From NCBI RefSeq assembly GCF_900095385.1, contig NZ_FMID01000038.1, positions 26,695 to 90,694 of the forward strand: a DNA stretch of 64,000 bases. Reading direction: 5' to 3'. Origin of the DNA: Methanoculleus chikugoensis. GTDB taxonomy: Archaea > Halobacteriota > Methanomicrobia > Methanomicrobiales > Methanoculleaceae. Under the pieces are notes generated by a model, which was not told where the DNA came from, searched no databases, and saw only the letters and a list, made by a program, of their open reading frames with translations. Positions 34,822 to 42,591 of the stretch are shown piece by piece; the first letter of the stretch is position 1, and every line of letters starts with the position of its first letter. Both the position numbers and the translations under genes were made by a program.

Positions 34822-35216
34822 AACTCCTGCTGACGTTCTCCCGGAAAGGAAGAGCCGACCCGGGAAGAGAACCGGTTATCGCCCGGGTGGTGAAGGAGAC
34901 CGGCGTTCTCATCAACGTCGAGAAGGCCAACATCGACTCGATGGCCGGCGAGGTGTTGATCGACGTCCCGGACAGCAGCGCAGACCAGATCCGGCGGCGC
35001 CTTGAGGATCTCGGAGTCTCGGTTCGTGTGATGGAGAACGCTATTGCCCGCGACGAGGAGGAGTGCGTCGACTGCGGGGCGTGCATCAGCATCTGTCCCC
35101 AGGAGGTCTTCTCGTTCGATGCGGAGTGGGGTCTTTCCGTGCGCGCCGAACGCTGCGTCCTCTGCGGCAAGTGCATCCGGGCGTGCCCGCACGGCGCCCT
35201 CTCGCAACAGGGATGA
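34818..35216 (+). CDS. NIL-domain ferredoxin of the homocysteine pathway
   Basis: The 132-residue protein has an N-terminal NIL domain (GRADPGREPVIARVVKETGVLINVEKANIDSMAGEVLIDVPD) and a C-terminal two-cluster ferredoxin, CVDCGACISICPQEVFSF and CVLCGKCIRACPHGALS. The same gene pair (MA1821-MA1822) supports homocysteine formation in Methanosarcina; the ferredoxin supplies electrons or sulfur chemistry. ATGA overlap at both ends shows translational coupling with the flanking genes. Confidence 0.93.
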   Translation: MKLLLTFSRKGRADPGREPVIARVVKETGVLINVEKANIDSMAGEVLIDVPDSSADQIRRRLEDLGVSVRVMENAIARDEEECVDCGACISICPQEVFSFDAEWGLSVRAERCVLCGKCIRACPHGALSQQG

Positions 35217-35929
35217 TCCGGGAGCACTTCGAGTTCCGCCAGACGATCGTGACGATCCTCGCCGACGAACCGCGGCAGATCGAGGCGGCGAAATCCGGCA
35301 TACTGGCCGCCCGGCAGGAGGTCGAGCGGCAGATTGCCGGCGACCCGTATTTTTCGGCCACACTCGAACCGTATACTCCGAAGAACCCTGCAGAGATACC
35401 GGCGAGCATGGCCCGGGCAGCCGCGGAGGCCGGGGTCGGGCCGATGGCGGCGGTGGCGGGCGCCATAGCCCGGGCCGGGGTGGAGGCGATGGTCGAGGCC
35501 GGCGCAGCCTTCGGCCTCGTCGACAACGGGGGCGACATCGCTCTCGTAAGCGACCGCGAGGTGACGATCGGCATCTACGCGGGGGCATCACCGTTGAGCG
35601 GGCGTTTTGCGTTCCTGATCCCTCCGAGCGAGGAGATCCTCGGCATCTGCACCTCTTCGGCGACGGTGGGGCCGTCGATCAGTTTCGGCATTGCCGACGC
35701 CGTGACGGTCATCTCCCCCGACGTCGCCGCCGCGGACGCATGGGCGACGGCGATCTGCAACCGGATCACGGTTGACGACACCTCCGTCCTCGACGACCTT
35801 CCGGGGACAAAGATCTCGGGCGTGCTTGCCGTCATCGGCGATGCGGTGATCCGATGGGGGGATCTCCCGCCGGTCATGCGGGCAAGGGTGGACGAGCGGC
35901 TGATCACAGCCGGGAGATCGCCGGTCTAG
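35213..35929 (+). CDS. UPF0280 protein (COG2122, ApbE-related) of the homocysteine operon
   Basis: I start at ATG 35213, which overlaps the ferredoxin stop as ATGA; the ORF extension upstream (35063) is a shadow of the ferredoxin gene. The 238-residue protein has the UPF0280 core: FRQTIVTILADEPRQIEAAKS, ARAAAEAGVGPMAAVAGAIARAGVEAMVEAGAAFGLVDNGGDIAL and SATVGPSISFGIADAVTVISPDVAAADAWATAICN. COG2122 is the third component of the methanogen homocysteine route reported with COG1900 and the NIL ferredoxin. All three are consecutive and overlapping here. Confidence 0.92.
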   Translation: MIREHFEFRQTIVTILADEPRQIEAAKSGILAARQEVERQIAGDPYFSATLEPYTPKNPAEIPASMARAAAEAGVGPMAAVAGAIARAGVEAMVEAGAAFGLVDNGGDIALVSDREVTIGIYAGASPLSGRFAFLIPPSEEILGICTSSATVGPSISFGIADAVTVISPDVAAADAWATAICNRITVDDTSVLDDLPGTKISGVLAVIGDAVIRWGDLPPVMRARVDERLITAGRSPV

Positions 35930-35944
35930 TGCTACTGGCTTCAA

Positions 35945-36107
35945 TTTGCGTGAGGCCGCACCCACCTTTATGTACCGTCAGCTCACGCAAAGAACGCGAA
36001 GGGAAGGTAGGGTACAATCAACAATCTTCGCGGCTTCGCGGCTTCGCGCCTTCGCGTGAGACCGCATCATCATCCCTATGCCGTCAATTCACGCGAAGAC
36101 GCGAAGT
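35945..36107. repeat. GCGAAG-type intergenic repeat, copy C (clearest example)
   Basis: Two units lie back to back. The first is TTGCGTGAG (35946-35954) ... CTCACGCAAAG (35982-35992). The second is CTTCGCGTGAG (36050-36060), then a 28-nt centre (ACCGCATCATCATCCCTATGCCGTCAAT), then TCACGCGAAG (36089-36098). Between and around them are CTTCGCG and GCGAAG units at 8-9-nt spacing (36026-36050 and 36094-36107). It lies between the UPF0280 gene and the convergent hypothetical at 36176. Confidence 0.85.
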
Positions 36108-36175
36108 ATGTGGTCTATTGACGACCTTCAAACCTCGCAAAAGACTATGCCCTCAAACGAAGGCGGCCCGACGTA

Positions 36176-36568
36176 TCAGAGGCACTCCTCCATGTAGCGG
36201 GCAATTTCTGCGTATGCCTCCGTGCCGCTGAACCGTGCGAGCGTGTTCTCCCCGTCGGTGAGGAGGACGACCGGCTCCCCGTCTTCCATCAAAAAGATCA
36301 CCTCGTAGAGGTCGACCTCGTCGATGACGAGCCCCCGTGCGAGGTCCGATGCGGCGTGGAGCTGCAGCCGCTCCATCGTCAGTTCGTCCGGCGTCTCCCG
36401 GAAGTAGTAGTAAAAGACCTGGTACGCGTTGAGGAGGTCGGAGGAGAGCAGCGCTCCGCGGGTCTCTTCGTCAAGCGTATCCAGCATCTTCGCGAGAAGC
36501 TCGTCGTCGTCATCGCTCGCCTCAAAGAGGCTGTCGGCAAGTTCCGCCAGTTCCATATAGTCGGTCAT
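36176..36568 (-). CDS. acidic hypothetical protein (130 residues)
   Basis: The ATG at 36568 gives MTDYMELAELADSLFEASDDDDELLAKML. The protein is acidic and mostly helical in its first half, followed by a small beta-rich end (VIFLMEDGEPVVLLTDGENTLARF). It has no membrane segment and one Cys at the end (EECL). I know no family for it. A longer ORF upstream (MCRWEPG...) is less likely. It is flanked by a repeat on one side and a divergent cluster on the other. Confidence 0.55.
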   Translation of the reverse strand: MTDYMELAELADSLFEASDDDDELLAKMLDTLDEETRGALLSSDLLNAYQVFYYYFRETPDELTMERLQLHAASDLARGLVIDEVDLYEVIFLMEDGEPVVLLTDGENTLARFSGTEAYAEIARYMEECL

Positions 36569-36686
36569 ACCCGGTTCCCACCTGCACATCCAATCTCCCG
36601 CACCGGCAAACTGCGCCGATAGCGGCCGACAGAGCCGGAACGGTGCATGAATAACTATATCGGTCTCCCCGGAAAAAAGAATAGGT

Positions 36687-36968
36687 GTGCGTGAGGAAGA
36701 TCTGGACTGGGCCGTATATCACCGGATTCCCGAAACCGGCGACATTACGGTCGAAGACCTGGTAGCAGACACCGGATTTGAGCCCGGTGCGGTGACGGCA
36801 TCGCTCGAGCGTCTTGAACATTACCTTCTTATCAGAAAGACGGGGAAGATGGTGCGCCTTCTCTCCATCCAGGAATCGCTGATAGAGTGCCAGTGCCGCC
36901 ATACCAGAGAAGACCTGCCGTTCGTCATCGAGAACGGGGTTATCCGGGCAAAAAGGAGCGAGGAATGA
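36687..36968 (+). CDS. small winged-helix-like protein
   Basis: The start is a GTG at 36687. The 93-residue protein reads like a small helix-turn-helix: [57 protein letters not shown], a three-helix DNA-binding pattern. The remainder, [28 protein letters not shown], holds a C-x-C pair. It shares ATGA with trm56, so it is the first gene of the cluster trm56, ATP-grasp and perhaps tfe. Confidence 0.65.
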   Translation: MREEDLDWAVYHRIPETGDITVEDLVADTGFEPGAVTASLERLEHYLLIRKTGKMVRLLSIQESLIECQCRHTREDLPFVIENGVIRAKRSEE

Positions 36969-37498
36969 GCGGGATGCCCGAAGTAGCCGTGCTCCGGATA
37001 GGCCACCGGCCCGAACGCGACCAGCGGGTGACGACCCACGTCGGGCTCGCGGCGCGGGCGCTCGGTGCCCGGGGGATGTACCTCGCCGCAGACGATCCCG
37101 GTGTCGCTTTGAGCATAACGGACGTGGCAGACCGGTGGGGAGGAGACTTCTTCATCGAGAACGACGTGAAGTGGCGACGGTGTATCCAGGACTGGAAGGC
37201 CGCCGGCGGCAAGGTCGCCCACCTCACGATGTACGGGCTCCGGATGACCGACGTCATCGACGAGATCCGCGGAGAGGAGCGGGTGCTCGTCGTGGTGGGG
37301 GCGGAGAAGGTGCCGGGCGACATCTACGGGCTCGCCGATTACAACGTCTCGGTGACGACCCAGCCTCACTCCGAGATATCGAGCCTCGCCCTCTTCCTCG
37401 ACCACCTCTTCGAGGGGAAGGAACTCAACCGGGAGTACCCGGACGCGAGGATCCGGATCGAGCCGGCAAAAGCAGGCAAGAAGACGGTGGAGCGGTGA
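36965..37498 (+). CDS. trm56: tRNA (cytidine56-2'-O)-methyltransferase
   Basis: The 177-residue SPOUT protein matches COG1303: [35 protein letters not shown] at the start, [22 protein letters not shown] in the middle, and the knotted SAM site [48 protein letters not shown]. It methylates C56 in the T loop of most archaeal tRNAs. It overlaps its neighbours by ATGA and GTGA. Confidence 0.93.
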   Translation: MSGMPEVAVLRIGHRPERDQRVTTHVGLAARALGARGMYLAADDPGVALSITDVADRWGGDFFIENDVKWRRCIQDWKAAGGKVAHLTMYGLRMTDVIDEIRGEERVLVVVGAEKVPGDIYGLADYNVSVTTQPHSEISSLALFLDHLFEGKELNREYPDARIRIEPAKAGKKTVER

Positions 37499-38571
37499 AG
37501 GGGCGGGTTCTGGTTGCGGGGTTCGCCACGCGGCATGTGGCGCAGTCGGCCCGCCGGGCAGGTTATGCGGTCTACGCCGTCGACCACTTCTGCGACCAGG
37601 ATCTCCGCTGGTACACGGAAGACTGCCTCTCGTTCGACGAACTCGACGAACTCCCGGGAAAGATCGCCGAACTCGCCATCCGTCATCCGGTCGACGCGCT
37701 GGTCGTCGCTTCGGGCGCCGAGGCCATCGGGACGACGATCCCGCTCTGCGGCACGCCGCCCGCGAAGGTGGAGCGGTTCCTCGACAAACTGGAGATCCAG
37801 CGGTTCTTCGAGGAACTGGACGTTCCGGTTCCGCCGCTCGCCGGGGACGACCGCTACCCGGCGATGATCAAGCCGCGCCGGGGAGCGGGGGGATGGAGGA
37901 ACGCTGTCGTGAGAGCGGAGGAGGAACTCCGGCGGTGGGAGGAGGCCTGGCCGGACGTCCCCTACGTCGCGCAGGCCCTCGTCGACGGGATTCCGTCGAG
38001 CGTCTCCTGCGTCACGGACGGCCGGCGTGCGCGGGCAATCGCGGTCAACCGGCAGATCCTCCGGGGCGAGGGGGAGAGCGCGCACGGGTTTGCCGGGTCG
38101 GTCACCCCGTTCTCCCATCCCCTTGGCGGGGAGATGATCGCGGCGGCGGAGCGGATCTCTGCCGCAAGTGGGTGCGTGGGCTCGATCGGGATCGATTTCG
38201 TCGCGGGTGAGAAAACCTGGGCGATCGAGATCAATCCCCGGTTCCAGGCCACTCTGGACACCGTCGAGATGGCGATCCAGAAGAGTGTCTTTGCCATGCA
38301 CATGAACGCCTGCCGCGGGGTGATCCCGGCGACGGTGCCCGCCCCGCGGCAGGTCGCGGTCCGGCGGATCCTCTTTGCCAAGCGGGATATGCGGCTTGAC
38401 GCCGACCTCTCGGACCTTGCGCCCCGCATCGCCGATATCCCCTGGCCCGGAACCGAGTTCGAGGAGGGGCACGCCGTCGTGAGCGTCTACGGCTGCGGCA
38501 AGACGGAAGAGGAGGCGTATGCCGACCTCGAGAGGAACACCGCGGCCGTCCGGAAGCGGATCGGGTGGTGA
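37495..38571 (+). CDS. ATP-grasp domain protein (COG2232-like)
   Basis: It starts with GTG at 37495, overlapping the trm56 stop as GTGA. The 358-residue protein begins [35 protein letters not shown], a nucleotide-binding Rossmann start. The ATP-grasp part follows: [67 protein letters not shown] with the metal-binding E-x-N. Homologues ligate a carboxylate to an amine or thiol, but the substrate in methanogens is unknown. Confidence 0.85.
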   Translation: MKGRVLVAGFATRHVAQSARRAGYAVYAVDHFCDQDLRWYTEDCLSFDELDELPGKIAELAIRHPVDALVVASGAEAIGTTIPLCGTPPAKVERFLDKLEIQRFFEELDVPVPPLAGDDRYPAMIKPRRGAGGWRNAVVRAEEELRRWEEAWPDVPYVAQALVDGIPSSVSCVTDGRRARAIAVNRQILRGEGESAHGFAGSVTPFSHPLGGEMIAAAERISAASGCVGSIGIDFVAGEKTWAIEINPRFQATLDTVEMAIQKSVFAMHMNACRGVIPATVPAPRQVAVRRILFAKRDMRLDADLSDLAPRIADIPWPGTEFEEGHAVVSVYGCGKTEEEAYADLERNTAAVRKRIGW

Positions 38572-38685
38572 GCCCGCCGCCTCAGGACGGGAAAAGTGAA
38601 TTAAAGGTTAAGAGCAGAGTATGGTAGGCATCGATGCGGCATATAAACTCTTATATGATAATTCAACTACGGGAGAGATTTGAGT

Positions 38686-39207
38686 ATGGTATCCGTCACT
38701 GAACTGTTGGACGATCCGGCAATCAACACCTATATTCTGCGCATGATCGGGGAAGAGGGAATCGAACTTCTCAGGCGGTTCCCTGAAGAAGGAGAGCACA
38801 GTGACGAGGAACTTGCCGAAATGACCGGTGTCAACCTCAACACCGTTCGCCATACCCTTTACACGCTCTACGAGCAGCGCCTCGCCGAATACCGGCGGCT
38901 GAAGAACTCCGAGACCGGCTGGCTCACCTACCTCTGGCACCTCCGCCTCGACCGTCTCCACGATGTGCTCGAGGAGCAGGTCCGGGACGTGCTCGAACAT
39001 CTCGACGCCCGGCTCGCCTACGAGGAGAAGAACGATTTTTACATGTGCAAGAACTGCGGCGTCATCTACACCTTCACGGACGCGGCGAACTGGAACTTCG
39101 AGTGTCCGAACTGCGAGGAGATGCTCGAACACTTCGACAACGAACTCATCGCCGTCGCTCTCAGGAAGAGAATCGACAGGATCAAGGAGAGCCTCGGGAG
39201 TGCGTGA
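38686..39207 (+). CDS. tfe: transcription initiation factor E, alpha subunit (TFE)
   Basis: The 173-residue protein has an N-terminal winged helix ([27 protein letters not shown] ... [29 protein letters not shown]) and a C-terminal zinc ribbon [27 protein letters not shown] with a coiled tail. This is the archaeal TFE that stabilises the open promoter complex with RNA polymerase. The start is ATG 38686, with AT-rich promoter sequence (GCATATAAACTCTTATATG) upstream. It is a first gene with the HD protein behind it. Confidence 0.96.
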   Translation: MVSVTELLDDPAINTYILRMIGEEGIELLRRFPEEGEHSDEELAEMTGVNLNTVRHTLYTLYEQRLAEYRRLKNSETGWLTYLWHLRLDRLHDVLEEQVRDVLEHLDARLAYEEKNDFYMCKNCGVIYTFTDAANWNFECPNCEEMLEHFDNELIAVALRKRIDRIKESLGSA

Positions 39208-39685
39208 AGAAGACTGCATCGATCTCCTCAGGCGGGCGGGCTGTTCCGACGGGGTCATCGCACACTGCCGGGCGGTGCGCGACCTTGCGCTCGCCTACGC
39301 GTCCGACCCACTGGTCGACCGCGACCTGGTCGAGACCGGCGCCCTCCTCCACGATATCGGCCGGGGAGTGACGCACGACCTCTGCCACGCCGAGGTGGGC
39401 GGCGAGATATGCCGGTCGCTCGGTCTCGACGAGGCGGTCGCCGCCATCGTCGAGCGGCACATCGGGGCCGGGCTGACGGCCGACGAGTCTTCGCTGCTGG
39501 GTCTCGTCCCGCGCGACTGCATGCCCCGCACGCTCGAAGAGAAGATCGTCGCCCACGCGGATAACCTGGTGAAGGGAACCCGCGCCATCACACTCGAAGA
39601 GCGGCTGCAGCATATAGTCGCCCTCCCGCGAAGGCAGAGGAAGCGGATCTTCAGGCTCGCGCAGGAGATGGAACTTTTCAGATAA
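39200..39685 (+). CDS. HD-domain protein (TIGR00295-like)
   Basis: It starts with GTG at 39200, 8 nt before the end of tfe. The 161-residue protein has the HD sequence in order: [37 protein letters not shown] (HD near residues 53-54), ERHIGAGL and [16 protein letters not shown]. This is the TIGR00295 archaeal HD family, which sits beside tfe in several methanogens. Its substrate is unknown. It converges with the ACT gene with an 8-nt overlap. Confidence 0.82.
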   Translation: MREEDCIDLLRRAGCSDGVIAHCRAVRDLALAYASDPLVDRDLVETGALLHDIGRGVTHDLCHAEVGGEICRSLGLDEAVAAIVERHIGAGLTADESSLLGLVPRDCMPRTLEEKIVAHADNLVKGTRAITLEERLQHIVALPRRQRKRIFRLAQEMELFR

Positions 39686-40181
39686 CCAGCCGGTTTACCT
39701 GCGGAAGGGCCCGCATCTCTTCGTAGACCGAAGCCGGGATCCGCGGTTCGTCGACGATCATCACGAGTCTGGGCTCCTCCGCAAGGTAGGGGTCGGTGAC
39801 GAAGATCTGGCGGATGGAGAGGTTGTGCTCGACGAGGACTTCGACCGCCGCGCCGACGATCCCTTTCTGCTGCGCGTCCTTCGGGTAGAGGGTGATGACC
39901 GAGAGGCCGAGGGCCTCGGCGACCCGGGTGAGGTCGGGCGCAGCGCGCATCCGGATGAAGATCTCGCGCAGTTCGGGATTATCGAGGATGCGCCGGGCGG
40001 TGGCGTCGACGACTCTCCGGTCGGTCTCGATCGCCCTGCCGATGTGCGTCGCGGGGATCTCGATGCCGTTGCAGACGATGCGCCCCTCTTCGTTGATGCC
40101 GAACCCGTTCTCCAGCAGAAAACGGACTACCCTGCCCTGGGACGGCGAATCGGCGAACTCCCGTGAGATGTCAGCCCACAT
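39678..40181 (-). CDS. ACT-domain regulator of amino acid metabolism (COG2150)
   Basis: I start at ATG 40181 (167 residues); the upstream part of the longer ORF is GC-rich and runs through a tRNA gene. The N-terminal part (SREFADSPSQGRVVRFLLENGFGINEEGRIVCNGIEIPATHIGRAI) resembles a small DNA-binding fold. The C-terminus is an ACT-like domain: LGLSVITLYPKDAQQKGIVGAAVEVLVEHNLSIRQIFVTDPYLAEEPRLVMIVDEP. These proteins are taken to sense amino acids in archaea. Confidence 0.82.
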   Translation of the reverse strand: MWADISREFADSPSQGRVVRFLLENGFGINEEGRIVCNGIEIPATHIGRAIETDRRVVDATARRILDNPELREIFIRMRAAPDLTRVAEALGLSVITLYPKDAQQKGIVGAAVEVLVEHNLSIRQIFVTDPYLAEEPRLVMIVDEPRIPASVYEEMRALPQVNRLVI

Positions 40182-40361
40182 GCGGGATCGTTGGATCCGG
40201 GCGCATAAATACACATCGAAGGCGGTTCCGGGGCGCTGGGGTACAGGTGTCGCAGGAGGGATCCGCCCGGGAAACGGCTCCCTGCCCCGCGCCCGCGGGA
40301 GCCCGGGTTCCGGCAGAGCAAGATATTTCTGGTTGCAGCGCATTGTATAGAGAAGCACAGG

Positions 40362-40446
40362 GCGAGGGTTGCCAAGCCAGGTCAAAGGCGCCAGGTTGAG
40401 GGCCTGGTCTCGTAGGAGTTCGTGAGTTCGAATCTCACCCCTCGCA
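40362..40446 (+). tRNA. tRNA-Leu(GAG): tRNA-Leu, anticodon GAG
   Basis: Acceptor GCGAGGG (40362-40368) pairs perfectly with CCCTCGC (40439-40445). The anticodon arm CCAGG-TTGAGGG-CCTGG (40391-40407) gives anticodon GAG and reads CTC codons. The long variable arm (TCTCGTAGGAGTTC) is typical of tRNA-Leu. The T arm is GTGAG-TTCGAAT-CTCAC, the discriminator is A40446, and CCA is not encoded. Confidence 0.95.
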
Positions 40447-40954
40447 TTCGGTTCTTGTTTTAGATGTTTCCCGGGCAGATCCGGCACCGATCAGTCAGTA
40501 ATCAGTCTTCACCGAATCCCTCCGATTCTGTCGGTAGTGCTTGTTGCCGCTTAAATCTATAAATCTCGCACTGCCACCTTTCACATCCTTCGCCCCTTTT
40601 GCGTGAGGCGTTGATGCTCTCTATTACTCCTCACGCGAAGAGCGCGAAGCCGCGAAGGGGCGTTGCATTTCACGCACCGGAATCTCCAAATTAAAGTGGC
40701 ACGACCCAGTAATTTATCCCGGGACTCTGCCATTACTCCGCAGCCCTGAGGAACAGAAGAGCGACTAATCCCGGCAAGAGAGGGCAGGGCTACGACATCG
40801 GTAAATCAGGAGCCTATTTACCCCGGGCCGGCCGTGTATGACGCTGATCTGATCCGGGCGACCCTCCCGCGGGTATTTTATCTCTGCGATGATTACGATT
40901 GGATAACGAGCATGTTCGCACATCAACTGCCCGGCATCCGGGGAGACGGCCGCC
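40447..40954. other. 500-nt region after tRNA-Leu, holding repeat copy D
   Basis: No convincing gene. It includes repeat copy D (next entry) and GC-rich sequence that shows only short minus-strand ORFs without family features. The promoter of the Cys-cluster gene at 40955 must lie near its right end. Confidence 0.5.
40590..40663. repeat. GCGAAG-type intergenic repeat, copy D
   Basis: TTTTGCGTGAG (40597-40607) is followed by a GCGTTGATGCTCTCTATTACTC-like centre and CTCACGCGAAG (40630-40640), then a run of GCGAAG units: AGCGCGAAG, CCGCGAAGG. The same plan as copies C and E, with the left arm changed. Confidence 0.8.
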
Positions 40955-41485
40955 ATGGCGTGTAGGTGCTGCCAGTGCGGCAGCTGCTGCAGCAGCATGA
41001 GAAACGTCCACACGATCATCGAAGAGCGCGGCAACCACACCTTCGTCGTGCGCAACGCCTACAGCGGGGACGTGAAGGAGGTGCGGGTCGACCCGGACAA
41101 GATCGCGCTCTTCGAGGATGAGAGCAGCATCGCGGAACTGCCGGACGCATGCCCCTTTCTGAGGTTCGAGACCCCCCGGGATTCTCCTGCTCCGTTCCAT
41201 GGGAACGTCGCATTCGACGGAAAGAAGGGAAAGGCATGGTGCACCGTCCACCTGACGCGCCCCGAGATCTGCCGCGATTACTGCTGCTGGCGTCTCCTCA
41301 TCCTCGATTCTGAGGGCAAAAGGGCCGGGCGCGTGATGTACCAAACAACGTTTCTCCCGGACACCGACGAACTCCGCCGGCTCTGGGAACGGGTGCAGCC
41401 GACGCTGAACGGGCTCTCCGGCACCGAATGGGACGATGCCGTCATCGATACTCTCACGGCGGCCGGATACCGTGTCCGCCGGTGA
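40955..41485 (+). CDS. YkgJ-family cysteine-cluster protein
   Basis: The 176-residue protein begins MACRCCQCGSCCSSM, with a Cys-rich metal-binding site, and has CPFLRFE, WCTVHLTRPEICRDYCCW and a helical end. The pattern C-x-x-C-C, then C-P-F-L and C-x-x-H...P...C-x-x-x-C-C, matches the YkgJ zinc or Fe-S family (UPF0153). Its first residues follow GGGGAGA (40940-40946), a likely ribosome-binding site. Function unknown. Confidence 0.85.
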   Translation: MACRCCQCGSCCSSMRNVHTIIEERGNHTFVVRNAYSGDVKEVRVDPDKIALFEDESSIAELPDACPFLRFETPRDSPAPFHGNVAFDGKKGKAWCTVHLTRPEICRDYCCWRLLILDSEGKRAGRVMYQTTFLPDTDELRRLWERVQPTLNGLSGTEWDDAVIDTLTAAGYRVRR

Positions 41486-41613
41486 CTGCCGGGATTACGG
41501 GCGCTTCCGCCGCCTGCGGGTGAAAGGAGATAGGAACTCTTCCCTTCGCCTGCCGGGGATCTGCACAACCCTGATATACCGGGATAACAACAATTCCGGC
41601 CGAGGTCGAGCAT

Positions 41614-42423
41614 ATGAGAGCATCGATGAGACTGCTGGCGGGCTGTTGCCTGTTGCTGATGGTGTGCCAGGTCTCCGCCATGGCCCCGCCCACCTGGGCA
41701 GAGCCCGGAACGAAGGTGACGTATCAGGCCGCGCTGACCCCGTACTACGCCATCGATCCCGACGACCCGATGGACCGGTGGGTGCATCACGAGGGGACCG
41801 GGGTATTCGGGTATCTGACCGACACGATCACCGCCGGGGACGCCGCGGGGGGCTATTCCGGCGACTCGGTCGTGGTGAGCGGCATCGACGGGGGCACCCT
41901 GTACACGGGTTCGTGGTCATATCTGCCGGGGGACCCGGGGATGGGGCTCGTACCGTTCTGGGTCGACCTCGACAGTTCTGCCTTCAGCCCCGAGTTCATG
42001 GTTCTTGAGGGGCCGCTGGAACTCGCCGGTACGGAATGGAATGCGCAGGTGTATTACTATGCAAACCTCGGGACGAGTTTTGACATACGCTACGTCGTCG
42101 ATAAGGAGAGCGGCCTCGTGCTGATCAAGAACGCGGGGCTGACGGGCGCAAACAACCAGATGCAGAGGGAGATCTACATCCTGCAGTCGCTTGAGACCGG
42201 GTACCCCGGAAGCGGTATGCCGGAGAACGTCACCTTCCCCATCATCTGGAACTCCACGCACCCGGAACGCGGTATGCCGGAGAACGTTACCCGGCCTATC
42301 GGTGAAATGGTCGGGAACTCCGGGTGGGCAATGAGGCATTTGGGGGAGGAAACTCCACCCCATCACCATGCCTCTCATGATGGCGCTGAACATCCCCACA
42401 ATCCCGGAGGTGACGGCAACTGA
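41614..42423 (+). CDS. secreted hypothetical protein with a His-rich tail
   Basis: The 269-residue protein has a signal peptide (RLLAGCCLLLMVCQVSAM) and a soluble body rich in Gly, Tyr and Asp (YYAIDPDDPMDRWVHHEGTGVFGYLTD). Near the end an 8-residue element repeats as GMPENVTFPI and GMPENVTRPI (residues about 204 and 222), followed by a His tail PPHHHASHDGAEHPHN. The tail could bind divalent metal. I know no family. The start is ATG 41614 after a purine-rich GAGGTCGAG. Nothing links it to neighbouring genes. Confidence 0.65.
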   Translation: MRASMRLLAGCCLLLMVCQVSAMAPPTWAEPGTKVTYQAALTPYYAIDPDDPMDRWVHHEGTGVFGYLTDTITAGDAAGGYSGDSVVVSGIDGGTLYTGSWSYLPGDPGMGLVPFWVDLDSSAFSPEFMVLEGPLELAGTEWNAQVYYYANLGTSFDIRYVVDKESGLVLIKNAGLTGANNQMQREIYILQSLETGYPGSGMPENVTFPIIWNSTHPERGMPENVTRPIGEMVGNSGWAMRHLGEETPPHHHASHDGAEHPHNPGGDGN

Positions 42424-42591
42424 GGGGGAATTTCAGGATCTTGTCGAGGCGACAATCGAAGAGCGGGATCTCCCGTTCCCGGAACCCCTGCGAGAGGAGG
42501 AAAGGCTTCCGGTAGAAGATGGTAATCGAGCGCGGCCCCGAGAGAGACTTATGCTCTATGGTCGGGTCGTACGGCAAGCAGCCCCCGGAAA

